Shown in pieces: positions 53,384 through 63,190 of a stretch of 64,000 bases of DNA; within the stretch, counting starts at the first letter, position 1; each line of letters starts with the position of its first letter. The DNA lies in the NCBI GenBank assembly GCA_944472135.2, contig OX235263.1, positions 25,349,379 to 25,413,378 on the forward strand, written 5' to 3'. The translations under genes were made by a program, and so were the position numbers. The notes beneath the pieces were generated by a model. That model saw nothing but the letters and a program-made list of their open reading frames with translations, was not told where the DNA came from and did not search any database. This DNA is from Trichobilharzia regenti (taxonomy: Eukaryota; Platyhelminthes; Trematoda; Strigeidida; Schistosomatidae).

Positions 53384-56300
53384 TGCTGGCTCCCTCCTTG
53401 CATGAAAACAGGAACGGTCTAGTGCACCCGTATCCATTGGACACACTTGACACTTGCACAAGTATAGGCCAAATAAAGAACCCTACCCACTTCTGTAACC
53501 TAACTAAAAATAAAAGTTCCTTAGTCTATAGCAAATCCAGTACTCCAACTCCTAATTCTCCACCGAAAACAGCACACAACAACTCGATAGACATAGGTGA
53601 GCATGATGCTGGAACTCCTCTTAACATAGGATCGTCATGTCCAGCAGAACTACTGGGTGCTGAACCATATTCGGGGCTGACTAACGAACTTAAATACTTC
53701 AAATGCTACTTCAACTCTCATCTTTACGTAATCCTCATAAATGCTAGATCTGTTCTAAATAAATTGCCGATGCTCAGAGCACTCACAGTAATATACAAAC
53801 CCCCTGTAATTGTCATCACTGAATCTTGGTGTCATTCGGACATCCTGGATGAAGAAATAAGCTTAGATAACTACACACACTTTCGGTGTGACAGGGAAGG
53901 TGGTAAGGGAGGGGGTTGTCTCATGTACTTCTTGAATGAACTTACTGTATCACAGCTAGAAAGTAGTACACTTAACATGCCTGAGACTCTATGGGTTAAT
54001 GTACACTTAAATAACGTAACAGCACTAATTGGATGCTCCTACAGAGCACCTGGCACCTTTAGTAATTACGAGACCCAACTCATTAATACTCTGGAGCAAT
54101 TAACCGACTTACAATACGATCATAAGATCCTATGTGGGGACTTTAACTTACCTGAAATCAACTGGGATATACCCACAGGTCCAACTAAATTTGATAAGTT
54201 CTTAGACACACTGGATATACTTGGCTGGAAACAAACTGTCACTACTCCCACAAGAGGTAACAACGTACTAGACTTAATCTTCTGCCACAATATAAGCCCC
54301 CTTTCAACGCTAGTAGGTTCTGAGTTCCCAGGGAGCGACCACAAAACAGTAATGTGTGCACTGCCAATTCCGCTGAGTAGCAATGCATCTCATACCTCCA
54401 CTTCACAACAAGTAATATATAGGAACTATAGTAAGGCAAACTGGGCCTTAGTTGAATCGATGCTAAGATCCTCCAAATGGGATGAATACTTCACTACTGA
54501 TGACCTATCGAGAGCCCTAACCATCTTCTACCATAACTCAAACATATGCTTAGATGCTGTCATTCCACTCCAAACACTAAAGGTTTCCCCACACAGAAAG
54601 TCATTCATAAAACCAAAGGATCGTAAGAAACTGAAGAAACTCTCAACAAGTTACTTCAAACACCACGACTTTGGCACTCTAGGTCTAATACTTAAAACCC
54701 TTAGCTCCATCACACAAGCTCAAGATTTCCGTATGAGAAAGGAAGAACGCATCGCAGTAGCCAGTCCTGCTAGAGCGTATGCACTCACAGAAATCTTAAG
54801 GAAGCGAATGAATCGCAAAAATCACAGCATTCCTCTCCTCATAGACAAAGGCAGGCTATGCACTAACTCTGCAGACATATGTGAACTATTCAACAAAACG
54901 TTTGCAGGTAACTACCTTAAGCCCTCAGTCCAGCTACTCGATATACACCCTATTACTAAAATGGCACCAACTCCACTGACACCAAACCAAATTAGCACTG
55001 TTCAATTCACTTACGCTGACATTAACCAAACTATAAGAACCCTCAAAAGTTCAAAAGGTTTCGGTACCGACGGTATATCATCTTACTTCTATAAATATGG
55101 TGGCCCTGACATTCCTCTACTACTGCTTAAAATATTCACAATGTCCCTAGAAACCCAAACTTACCCTGACATATGGAAGACTACATTCATTATGCCTAAA
55201 CACAAATCTGGCTCGAAAACTGAAGTCAGTAACTACCGGCCAATCAATATCACACCTATAGCATCTAGAATCATGGAGAGACTAGTCAAAAATAACCTAA
55301 TCAAACACATGCTTAGCTGCAACATCATAAGTCCGAACCAACATGGATTCCTGAAATCCAGATCATGTTTAACATGTCACCTAGACTTCTTCAATTTTGT
55401 AACCAGCAGTCGTGACAGACGGCAACTAGTACTTGTCATCTACTTTGACATTTCTAAGGCATTTGACCGTGTTGACCATTTACTGCTAACAAATAAGCTG
55501 AACTCCTTAGGAATACGTGACCCATTATTAGGATGGCTTAAATCATTCCTTAACAATAGGTCCCAAATAGTTAAACTCGGGTCTGCAACCTCCAAACCTA
55601 GCCCTATCACTTCTGGTGTAGTACAAGGTAGTGTCATTGGACCCCTCCTATTTACACTATACATCAATGACATATGCGCTTGCTTCACGCACGGGAAACC
55701 ATTCATCTTTGCAGATGACCTAAAAGTAGCTTATACATTCCAACGTGATGACTTAGGGAACTTCGAGAATGTAGTACAGAAGGAATTAGATAAAATGGCT
55801 GCTTGGTCGTCCCTATGGAATCTCCAATTTAATCTGAACAAATGTGGCTGGATCTGCTTCGGTGCACCCTCAATCGACCTGAAATTAACGCTCCAATCTG
55901 CTAACCTAACAAGACTCCGAAATGTCGTTGACCTAGGCCTGAGGTACTCTAGTGACTTGACATTCTCAGAGCAAGTAGCATCACAGACTAGAAAATCGAG
56001 GATGCTCTTAGGATGCATACTCAGGAACTTTCACGACAATGAAGCCAAGCTAATTCTGTACAAAACATGTGTCAGACCACTACTAGAATACTGTCCATTT
56101 ATTATAAGCAGCACTCGCACACGTGACAAGCTAAGGATGGAAAGTATCCAACGATATTTTACCTCAAAACTGCTTGGCTACGATTGTAAGGAAGACTACA
56201 TCTCACGGTGCATGATCCTAAAACTCGACCCACTTTGGACAAGGCGACTTATTATAAACCTAATATTCTTCTTTAAGGTCCTTCACAAAATATCTTTCTC

Positions 56301-56577
56301 AGGTAACAGGGACATACAATTCGCACAGGAAGGTTCTTACGATCTGCGTAACCAAACTTCCACAGTGACAACTCATTCTTTTAAGTCAACACTCCGTGAA
56401 AACTTCTTCACAGTCATGTATTCTAAAATATGGAATAGCCTACCCCTAGATATCAGAACTTGCTCTTCGGTTACAAGCTTCAAACGCTCTCTATACAGAC
56501 TGTTGCACTCTACAGATTATATTAATAAACTATTTACTCCTAGAACGAATCAAGCACTAATCTACTACAGCACCTAA
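53287..56577 (+). CDS. CR1 ORF2 (copy C): endonuclease-reverse transcriptase, 1096 aa, intact
   Basis: The ATG at 53287 sits in a strong context (GCCATGG), two codons after a stop in the same frame, so it is the only upstream start. About 145 N-terminal residues are low complexity. The endonuclease then shows INARSV (151-156), TESW (E179), GDFN (284-287) and SDH (350-352). RT has YFDISKAFD (D721), GSVIGP and FADD (808-811), where the other copies have YADD. The C-terminal region is complete. The reading frame overlaps ORF1 by 97 nt. Confidence 0.9.
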   Translation: MVITRIQSFFIPRVPVSVEKTAGRDVNTPKPLVLAPSLHENRNGLVHPYPLDTLDTCTSIGQIKNPTHFCNLTKNKSSLVYSKSSTPTPNSPPKTAHNNSIDIGEHDAGTPLNIGSSCPAELLGAEPYSGLTNELKYFKCYFNSHLYVILINARSVLNKLPMLRALTVIYKPPVIVITESWCHSDILDEEISLDNYTHFRCDREGGKGGGCLMYFLNELTVSQLESSTLNMPETLWVNVHLNNVTALIGCSYRAPGTFSNYETQLINTLEQLTDLQYDHKILCGDFNLPEINWDIPTGPTKFDKFLDTLDILGWKQTVTTPTRGNNVLDLIFCHNISPLSTLVGSEFPGSDHKTVMCALPIPLSSNASHTSTSQQVIYRNYSKANWALVESMLRSSKWDEYFTTDDLSRALTIFYHNSNICLDAVIPLQTLKVSPHRKSFIKPKDRKKLKKLSTSYFKHHDFGTLGLILKTLSSITQAQDFRMRKEERIAVASPARAYALTEILRKRMNRKNHSIPLLIDKGRLCTNSADICELFNKTFAGNYLKPSVQLLDIHPITKMAPTPLTPNQISTVQFTYADINQTIRTLKSSKGFGTDGISSYFYKYGGPDIPLLLLKIFTMSLETQTYPDIWKTTFIMPKHKSGSKTEVSNYRPINITPIASRIMERLVKNNLIKHMLSCNIISPNQHGFLKSRSCLTCHLDFFNFVTSSRDRRQLVLVIYFDISKAFDRVDHLLLTNKLNSLGIRDPLLGWLKSFLNNRSQIVKLGSATSKPSPITSGVVQGSVIGPLLFTLYINDICACFTHGKPFIFADDLKVAYTFQRDDLGNFENVVQKELDKMAAWSSLWNLQFNLNKCGWICFGAPSIDLKLTLQSANLTRLRNVVDLGLRYSSDLTFSEQVASQTRKSRMLLGCILRNFHDNEAKLILYKTCVRPLLEYCPFIISSTRTRDKLRMESIQRYFTSKLLGYDCKEDYISRCMILKLDPLWTRRLIINLIFFFKVLHKISFSGNRDIQFAQEGSYDLRNQTSTVTTHSFKSTLRENFFTVMYSKIWNSLPLDIRTCSSVTSFKRSLYRLLHSTDYINKLFTPRTNQALIYYST
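53311..53317 (+). promoter_or_regulatory. Candidate -1 frameshift heptamer TTTTTTA
   Basis: In the ORF1 frame the codons read T TTT TTA, the classic X XXY YYZ form. A -1 slip here enters ORF2, which is already open. The site is 24 nt after the ORF2 ATG, so internal initiation at that ATG remains an equally good explanation. Confidence 0.4.
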
Positions 56578-56887
56578 AAGACGCACTTCAACACCCTTAG
56601 CAATCTTTAAACTATAAATAAACTAGCAGCATGGATGCATAAAGACATAGTACGGAACATACAGGATTAGTCTACCCTTAGAAATAGGACCTATCCCTCA
56701 TTGTAACCTTCAAACGCTTGCTATGTAAACTGTTTTATTCTAAAGACTATCCCTACCAGAACCCATTACTTATTTCTAAAACGCATCAGTCATTAGAACA
56801 ATAAAAACGCTCAGACTCATTAATACACATTATGACATTAAATAAACTCTAAGACTTCGCATAAATACGTGAAAACGCAGATACAAT

Positions 56888-56927
56888 GGTGACTCTAAAG
56901 AATAGCGGCCCAAACCGAAACGACCTT
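56888..56927 (+). repeat. Merlin left terminal inverted repeat
   Basis: These 40 bp are identical to the reverse complement of 57984-58023. Weaker pairing continues for about 20 bp more, including TGACCTT. Confidence 0.95.
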
Positions 56928-57029
56928 TTAACGCAAAAATGACCTTGTCAGGGACAACTTCGGCCAATGAGAAGGCTCAAAAAGAAAGGCGCATAATTGT
57001 AAAAAACGGTTTATATAAAAGGAATGCAA

Positions 57030-57925
57030 TCATAATAAACAGTTACAAAGAATGGCGTTCGCGTATATGTTGCAAAAAACCTCCCAGTTTCTCATGGGAG
57101 TCTTCATAGTCATACGAAGCCAGTTTCGGTACATAAATTCATCCAGGTAACTGTAAACCATGGGATTTCTCGATCCATTAACCGCTCTTATACGTCTTTT
57201 TAGACGACTCCAAAAACTTTCAATGGAAATGGTGTGGGTTCCATCCAAAGGATTCCGGAAACCGTCCGTATGATTCACAACATGATGAATGTACCCATGA
57301 TTCGATAATTGACGGTATCCGCTCCATTCATCTGTTTGAATAGTCGACCACGGCAACACCAAACGCTTATTAATAGGTACTAATACTGCTGCACTGCGAT
57401 TGGGAATCGCTTCTATATACCCTTTGCTCAGTATCGTGTCGTAGATACCCAGTATCCACTGCTGGTTTGCTTACAATCTCCCGCGATTGTATTTCCTTTT
57501 TATAAGTACAGTCTCATCAATATGGACTATGCTGCCGACTCCCCCGAGAACTTGAGTCAGGGTGTTCATTTTCCAGGAGGAAACTTCTCTGCAGTAGTTG
57601 AACCATTGCACTGCTGACACCTCTGAATTTAATGTTTCATAAGCTGTAGCTGTGACTGCTCTTTTCAGGACCCAGAAGTTACAGATCATTAAAATTTTCT
57701 TCAAAGGTAGTTTAGACCTTGAGAGAAAAGTTCCTAAGGCATCTGTAAACTAAAAAACAACGACAAACCTTCTCGAACCGATTTCCTCCTTCGGCACTCA
57801 ATACATCTGTATACAAAGCCATCAATGGCCTCTGTGTATTTTTGTATATGCATAACTCCTCCGCATTGGCAAATTTTCGACAAAGCTATCAGTCCGTTAT
57901 CCAAACAGTAATCGAAGACATCCAT
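57030..57925 (-). pseudogene. Merlin transposase, one intron and one in-frame stop
   Basis: Exon 1 (57925-57769) has a zinc ribbon (C19, C21, C41, C44). Removing a 35-nt GT-AG segment (57768-57734) joins it in frame to exon 2 (57733-57030) and restores the family block REGTFLSRSKLPLKKIL. The resulting 286-codon frame has the catalytic triad D125 (VHIDET), D187 (QTDEW) and E224 (SIESFWS). A TAA at 57473-57471 (codon 140) interrupts the strand just after KYNRGR. With the stop the copy is dead, but it is otherwise complete and probably recent, given its perfect terminal repeats. Confidence 0.85.
57734..57768 (-). other. Predicted 35-nt intron in Merlin transposase
   Basis: On the minus strand the segment begins GTTTGTCG and ends CCTTAG, with a T-rich centre. 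Its retention gives an immediate stop, and its removal restores the conserved transposase reading. Introns of 30-40 nt occur in schistosome genes. Confidence 0.65.
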
Positions 57926-57983
57926 GATTGCTTCCGAAAATGATAGTCAGCGGATTCCTTGCTCAAGGTCACTTTTTTGTTCG

Positions 57984-58023
57984 AAGGTCGTTTCGGTTTG
58001 GGCCGCTATTCTTTAGAGTCACC
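57984..58023 (-). repeat. Merlin right terminal inverted repeat
   Basis: This is the partner of the left repeat. It ends GAGTCACC and is followed by the second GATACAAT. Confidence 0.95.
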
Positions 58024-58875
58024 GATACAATATAGAAAAATGTTTACTTAAGTATAATTAAGATAAACATTTATAAATGAATCATGTATTAATGTTCTTT
58101 TCATGTTCACATACTTTCTCTTTCTGGTATTTTGCTGCTCCTATTCATCTTCTGGTCGAGGTCGAACAACCCTGCATCTAAACTGAAATGAGGATTAATT
58201 CCAAACCGTCTATCTCATAACCACTCAAATTCCATGAACGATCCAATTCTACCATTTGAAGACGCTGGCGAACATGCTGTAAATGAGTATTCATGATCTG
58301 AAATGAAGAAGCAACTGGTTTTCAAACAGTTTTCAACGTTTTACTCAACTTACGAATACAGTCCGCCATGCAGACACAAATGGAGCAAATGGAGGATTCT
58401 GGAATCGACCTCGGCACCACTTGATGCAGTAAAACAACCCAACATGACTTTATTTAGTTTTCGCATCCACGATCAAATTTCTTTCCTGTTATGAAACTAC
58501 GATAAGAGTGCTGAAAAAATGGAATAAATATATCACTGATCTCAACATAATACATCAATAATCTTTAGGCCATGGGTGCTGCTCACAACAAAGTTATATA
58601 AGAGAATTGACTTCAAGCTTTATTTTTCCCAGATATCTGTATTACATTCATCTGATGTCTGGGTTTTTTGTTAATGCGAAGACAATATTTCTATATCTCT
58701 TTATGTGCTACACAAACAGACTTTGTAGCAGACTGTTCCTACTGACTCTAATGTCAGAAAGAACAACCAAACTGTAAATCCATTATACATTAAATTGTGT
58801 ATAATTTATATAATAACTTATCCATGCCTGTACAATTGGTATGTTCCTGCATAAACAGGAAGAAATATATATATA
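58024..58875 (+). other. CR1 copy C 3' UTR, distal part
   Basis: This continuation of the 3' UTR lies beyond Merlin. It aligns with the reverse complement of about 22470-23100 in the minus element. It holds the long hairpin at 58604-58690 and the hairpin TTCCTG..CAGGAA at 58844-58861, then a short TA run at the gypsy junction. Confidence 0.75.
58604..58690 (+). other. Covarying RNA hairpin in CR1 3' UTR (copy C)
   Basis: The inner stem CCCAGATATC (58628-58637) pairs with GATGTCTGGG (58654-58663): ten pairs, one of them G-U. The outer GAATTGACTTC faces GAAGACAAT. This is the best-paired copy of the structure. Confidence 0.7.
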
Positions 58876-60741
58876 CAGCAAAGTTGCACTACTCTAGAAA
58901 CTGAAGACATTCTCTACAAGCTACATGGCTCAAGATACTTTTCAAAAATAGATCTAAAAGATGCCTATTTGCAAATTCCTCTTGATGAGGCGTCTAGTGC
59001 ATTAACAACCATTAATACTCCATTTGGATTGTTCAAGTATAAGTTCTTGCCTTTGGGTTTAAAGGTTTCACCCGCAATATTTCAAAATGTAATAAATCAG
59101 ATGATAGATGGATTAGATGGTGTTGAGTCATACCAAGACGACATTATAGTTCATGGTCCTAATATCGAATTGCATAATGAACGTCTTTTAAAACTGTTCA
59201 GGCGTTTATGTGAGAATAACGTTCTTGTTAATCCATCTAAATGTCATTTCACTTTGTCGTCTGTATCATGCTTGGGATACACAGTAGACTCCGAAGGTTT
59301 CAGACGTGATGCCAGTCGTTTGGCACCTCTAATTCAAGCACCGTCACCTAATAATATGTCATCGTTGAGATCATGGATAGGTACTCTTCAGTTTTACTCC
59401 AGATTCATTCCCAACTTCACTCAACGGTTATCTCCACTTTTTGAGATTGTCTCCAGTAAACAGTTTAAGTGGGAACAACAACATGAGAATATCTTGCGAA
59501 AAACTTTGGAGTTTCTTAATAAACAAGCTCACTTAAGACCTTTTTCATCGAAAGATAAGTCTGTTCTCACTACAGATGCTTCTCCTATGGGTATAGCTGC
59601 AGTACTTGAGCAAAATGGACAACCTGTTATTTGTATTTCAAGACGTCTACGTAAGAGTGAACAAGGGTACTCACAAACCCAGAAAGAAGCTCTAGCAGTT
59701 GTATGGGCAATAAGACGCTTGCACAGGTATCTCTTTGGTACTAAGTTTCACATAGTTACTGATCATCAAGCTTTGAAATTCATTTACAATCCAGAAAAAT
59801 CTTTGAATAAATCATCTGCTGCTATGGTTCAAAGATGGAGTTTAGAACTAAGTGCATATAATCACACTATTGAACATAGATCGGCAAAGGATATACCTCA
59901 TGCAGACTTCTTATCTCGTTATTCATTATTTGAAAATGCTGCTAATGATACTGATTGCTTATTAGTCCAGCCGTTACCGGTGGATCGAGTTCGACTTATA
60001 AATGATACTCAGAAATATTACGGATGCGTTATAAATGCAACAAAAAGAGGTTGGAATGTTCAGTGTAAGCGAAGATTTCCAGACTTTTATAAGCAAAGAG
60101 ATGAGATTTCAGTCCATCCTGAAGGATTTCTATGTCTGAATGACAGAATTATTATTCCTCCAACATTAAGATCTGCGATTTAGGATGATCTACATTCTGC
60201 TCATCTAGGAGCTGATAAGATGAAATCATTAGCACGCCTAGCATGCTGGTGGCCGGAAATTGATGCTGACATTAACAAAAGATCAAAGAGCTGTTCTAGC
60301 TGTTCACATAAAATGTCCTATGGGAAGTCATCGTGGACACCGTGGCCTGCATCTTGTGAGGTTTGGCAGCGTATTCATGAAGATTACTGTGGTCCATTCT
60401 TAAATTCATATTATGCTTTAGTTGTTGTGGATTCTTATTCTAGATGGTCAGAATATAACATTACAGATAGTCCCAATGCCAAGTTCACTCACAGAGCGTT
60501 GAGAAAGATTTTTAGTCGAGAAGGAATTCCAGATGTCTTAGTTACTGACAATGGTACTCATTTTACGGAGAAGAACTTCAATGATTGGCTCAAACATATA
60601 GGTTGTCGTCATTTGTACACAGCACCACGTCATCATCAGTCAAACGTGTTGGCAGAAAATTTTGTACGAACATTAAAGAGTGCTATAGCATCAATGAGGG
60701 CTGAAATTATCCGTCACTTATCAAGGTCATTGGTGGAGTGA
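58876..60741 (+). pseudogene. Gypsy 2 pol: RT, RNase H and integrase, one nonsense stop
   Basis: The frame is open from 58876 (QQSCTTLETEDIL). RT has KIDLKDAY and YQDD in SYQDDIIVHG. RNase H has TTDASPMG, QTQKEALAV and VTDHQAL. Just before integrase a TAG at 60181-60183 interrupts the frame, which then continues unchanged: a LHSAHLG..CSSC zinc-binding region, IHEDYCGPF, VTDNGTHF and NVLAENFVRTLK, giving D, D and E. Homology fades at about 60700-60741, and neither an integrase C-terminus nor a 3' LTR is found. It is non-functional. Confidence 0.85.
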
Positions 60742-62164
60742 GACGCTCGAAGGTCATTTTCGTCCATTTTAGTCGGCCATGTTGGATCGCGGTTCCGTAG
60801 CTGTTCGTTGACGCGTTTGTTGTTCCGTTTATCCTGCCGTTATACACGACTTATCTTGTTGCGTATCGTTCACAAATGTTGCGTTTCACCTCATTTTTTG
60901 TTTCCGTTGCTGTTAAAATGAATTATTTCTTTGGTTTCGAAAGTTTTCACTACCAGGCCAGTGCATTCATTTCGGTGTAAGTGTTTTCATACCTTGCATT
61001 CATGCGGCTTTCAGTGTTTTAGTTGGTTTTCAGCTGTTAGTGAATTAGTACTGTGTAGAGGGTTTTGAAATTGTGCACATGAAGATGTTTGGCTGTCAGA
61101 AGCAGTTGTTTCCAGTCCATTAGTTGGTTGCCGTTACTATTGTTGGTTCAGTTACTTGCATAACATGTAGAAATCTGGAAAAAGAGTGTCTTTTTCGTTC
61201 ATGTTTGCAGCATACAACAATCTGCGAGTGAATCTGTTGAAGAGAGCACCATCAGAGTTGGTATTAGCAAGGTTTTCGAAGTACAAATTAAACCCAGAGA
61301 ATTTAGAACCTGGGTTGAAGTTGAAAATGCTTTGAAGCTTTTTGAGAATGTGAATATACCATCCGTGTGTCTGCTATCATTTAAAAAAATATATTGTGAG
61401 AGAATCTAAGCCAAATAAGGTTGAGCCGCATGAAAAGTATGAATCTGTTGTGCTTGTGTATATTTTGGGGGAACTGAAAGAACCTGGAATCCTTAAGGGT
61501 AAGTGTTACTTATGCTTATTATTGCTTGATGTACTAGATCGCAATAAATGAACTAGGACTACCCGTAATAGAGCCAGTGTTAACATCCATTCGATGGGTT
61601 GCAAAACGGTTTTCAAAGCGGATAAAATACGGTGATCTGGTGAGTGTACAAACAATCCCAGTTAGAGGTAAGACATTAATTAGGAAGAATAACGTTTCGG
61701 GTTGTAGTCTACGATTGGTGGTTTCCTCGAAGTTGTGATTCTTCCGTGACTATAGACACATATGTTCACGATCTTAAAAAAAACTAAATAAATTATCCTT
61801 GAACCAGTAGTCTTCTTTTCTTCGGCGAAACATCCGTTAATACGACTATACGATTAGGTAGCGAAGTAAGATGTTATGTGACTGAGAATCGTGGTTGTTG
61901 TGTTTCTGACTAATTTCGCACATCTGACTTATAACCGCATGGAGATAGCGTTTTCCTCATGGTACATTATGATATCTAGAAATCATAAGCACGCTGCCAT
62001 CGGTAAATTTATTTTTACTTTTTAAATGGCTGCAAATAGTGAGTCGTTTGCGGTGATAGGATGAATACCTCTGAACGTTTTTTTGGAGACTAGGGTATAT
62101 TTAATTTTTTCGAGTAAGGGACGATCTTTTTACCAAGAAAGTTCTCGGAATTTTCGTTATTCAA
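60742..62164. other. Mostly anonymous, with an exon-like stretch
   Basis: The sequence following the broken gypsy integrase is less AT-rich at first (60760-60830), then anonymous. It includes the exon-like region 61201-61673, listed separately. No repeat homology is seen until 62165. Confidence 0.5.
61201..61673 (+). pseudogene. Exon-like segments with small candidate introns, unknown
   Basis: The region has long protein-like readings in changing frames. From the ATG at 61201 it reads MFAAYNNLRVNLLKRAPSEL. After an indel it reads a FENVNIPSVCLLSFK and KPNKVEPHEKYESVVLVYIL stretch ending at G|GTAAGTG (near 61499). After a candidate intron of about 57 nt it reads LPVIEPVLTSIRWVAKRFS to about 61673. 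I recognise no family. It could be a decayed gene or an unknown transposon ORF. Confidence 0.3.
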
Positions 62165-63190
62165 AGATAACGCTAAGTTGCCCACTAAGGTGGTAACTAT
62201 AGGAGATAACCTTCAGCGGAAACTATATTAATGTAGTTTTAGGTAATGCGTCATAGAAGTAAGCATCGTAGGTTAATTGTGTCTAAATGTATTAAACGTT
62301 GTATAACTGATCAAACCATAGTTCTTACGTGCGAGTTAGTTTTATAAATAATGAATGTACCGTACAAGCGTCTACCATGATTTGCATACCTAGCTCATAA
62401 ACATTATGCCTGCATGTGGCATACATTTAGGGCCAACACGCTGCGATGAATCAGTCCGAGATACTTAAAGTCAGACTTCATTTCCATATCACTATTATCA
62501 ATTTTGCAACGGTCATAGGAATTAACACCTTCAACTAACTTTCGTTTACATCGGAAACTGAAAATAACAGTCTGACATTTCGAAGGATTTAGTTTAAGAG
62601 CATTTTCCCACTCCTAATAGAGAGCTGTTCATCTTAGTACAGTGTAGCTGGCAGTTAACAGACATTGAAGTAGTTAGATCGTCCGCGTGTTTGAAAAAGT
62701 TCTTCTCGTATGCATTCGTACAATAAGTTCATCAAACAAAAATACAATTGGTAATGGACGACTTCCCCCTGACCTACAGTGTACTGCTTTCTCCCTGATA
62801 AATAAGAATGAAGCCATCTAACAATCCAATACTCAGTTTGAGTTTCAGCAAGCTTATCTAACAGAATATCTCTAGGTAGTGAGTCGAAAGCAGATGTGTA
62901 CTCTAGGAAGGTGCAGCGAATTTAGCCCCATTGTCTATACTGGAGAAAATGTTGTGAAGCAAGACTGCAGCTGCATCTAAAGTACGTCTACTGTGTTTAT
63001 AGGAGAACTGTTTGGGATCGTTAAAGGCTCTGAGTGAGGGTTAAAGATTAAGTAAGAGTAACTTTCCCTTAGTTCGTATATACCTCATTTGATTTGAAAC
63101 AAAGGAAGCAGGTCTTATTAACGCTTGTAACACTAGAAAGTTTGGCATTTATGGGAGAATTTATGAAAGACTTGTTTAGTTTACACACAC
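62165..63190 (-). pseudogene. Antisense relic of Rex/jockey-type LINE RT, with YADD region
   Basis: The minus strand reads FLEYTSAFDSLPRDILLDKL, then a WLHSYLSGRKQYTVGQG stretch, KHADDLTTSM (YADD with Y to H), PSKCQTV and KYLGL. These match the intact ORF at 17998-20991 block by block. Many stops and indels are present. It shares more than 500 bp of direct similarity with 49183-50022, and the two relics bracket the nested gypsy element. Confidence 0.75.

Larger units (their letters stand above)
56888..58023 (-). mobile_element. Merlin DNA transposon (IS1016-related)
   Basis: This 1136-bp element has perfect 40-bp terminal inverted repeats (56888-56927 and 57984-58023, starting GGTGACTC). The 8-bp target duplication GATACAAT lies at 56880-56887 and 58024-58031. 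It encodes an ISXO2-like DDE transposase on the minus strand. Merlin elements with 8-9 bp duplications are known from schistosomes. It sits in the 3' UTR of CR1 copy C, so it is the youngest layer of the nest. Confidence 0.95.
51663..58875 (+). mobile_element. Full-length CR1-type LINE (copy C) nested in gypsy 2
   Basis: The shared CGGTACGTTC terminus is at 51672. A 5' UTR, intact ORF1 and ORF2, and a 3' UTR follow, the latter interrupted by Merlin (56888-58023) and ending near 58875 in a TA run. The outer limits are set by the gypsy RT frame. The ten bases between 51663 and the CR1 terminus are unexplained, and no clear target duplication is seen. The 3' end lacks the last hairpin module found in other copies. 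Confidence 0.85.
50023..60741 (+). mobile_element. Decayed Ty3/gypsy element 2, split by a nested CR1
   Basis: The element has a probable 5' LTR (50023-50221), gag, protease and the RT start to 51662. It then continues at 58876 with the rest of RT, RNase H and integrase to about 60741. Joining the two sides restores the RT reading frame exactly (NSRLL before, QQSCTTLETEDIL after). The intervening 7.2 kb is a CR1 element carrying a Merlin transposon. No 3' LTR was found, so the 3' end is lost. The sequence is quite different from the gypsy element at 28430-33114. Confidence 0.85.

Noticed and set aside
57458..57473. A second intron in Merlin to remove the in-frame TAA
   Set aside because: The only GT..AG pair there spans 13 nt, too short to be spliced. 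A nonsense mutation is simpler.
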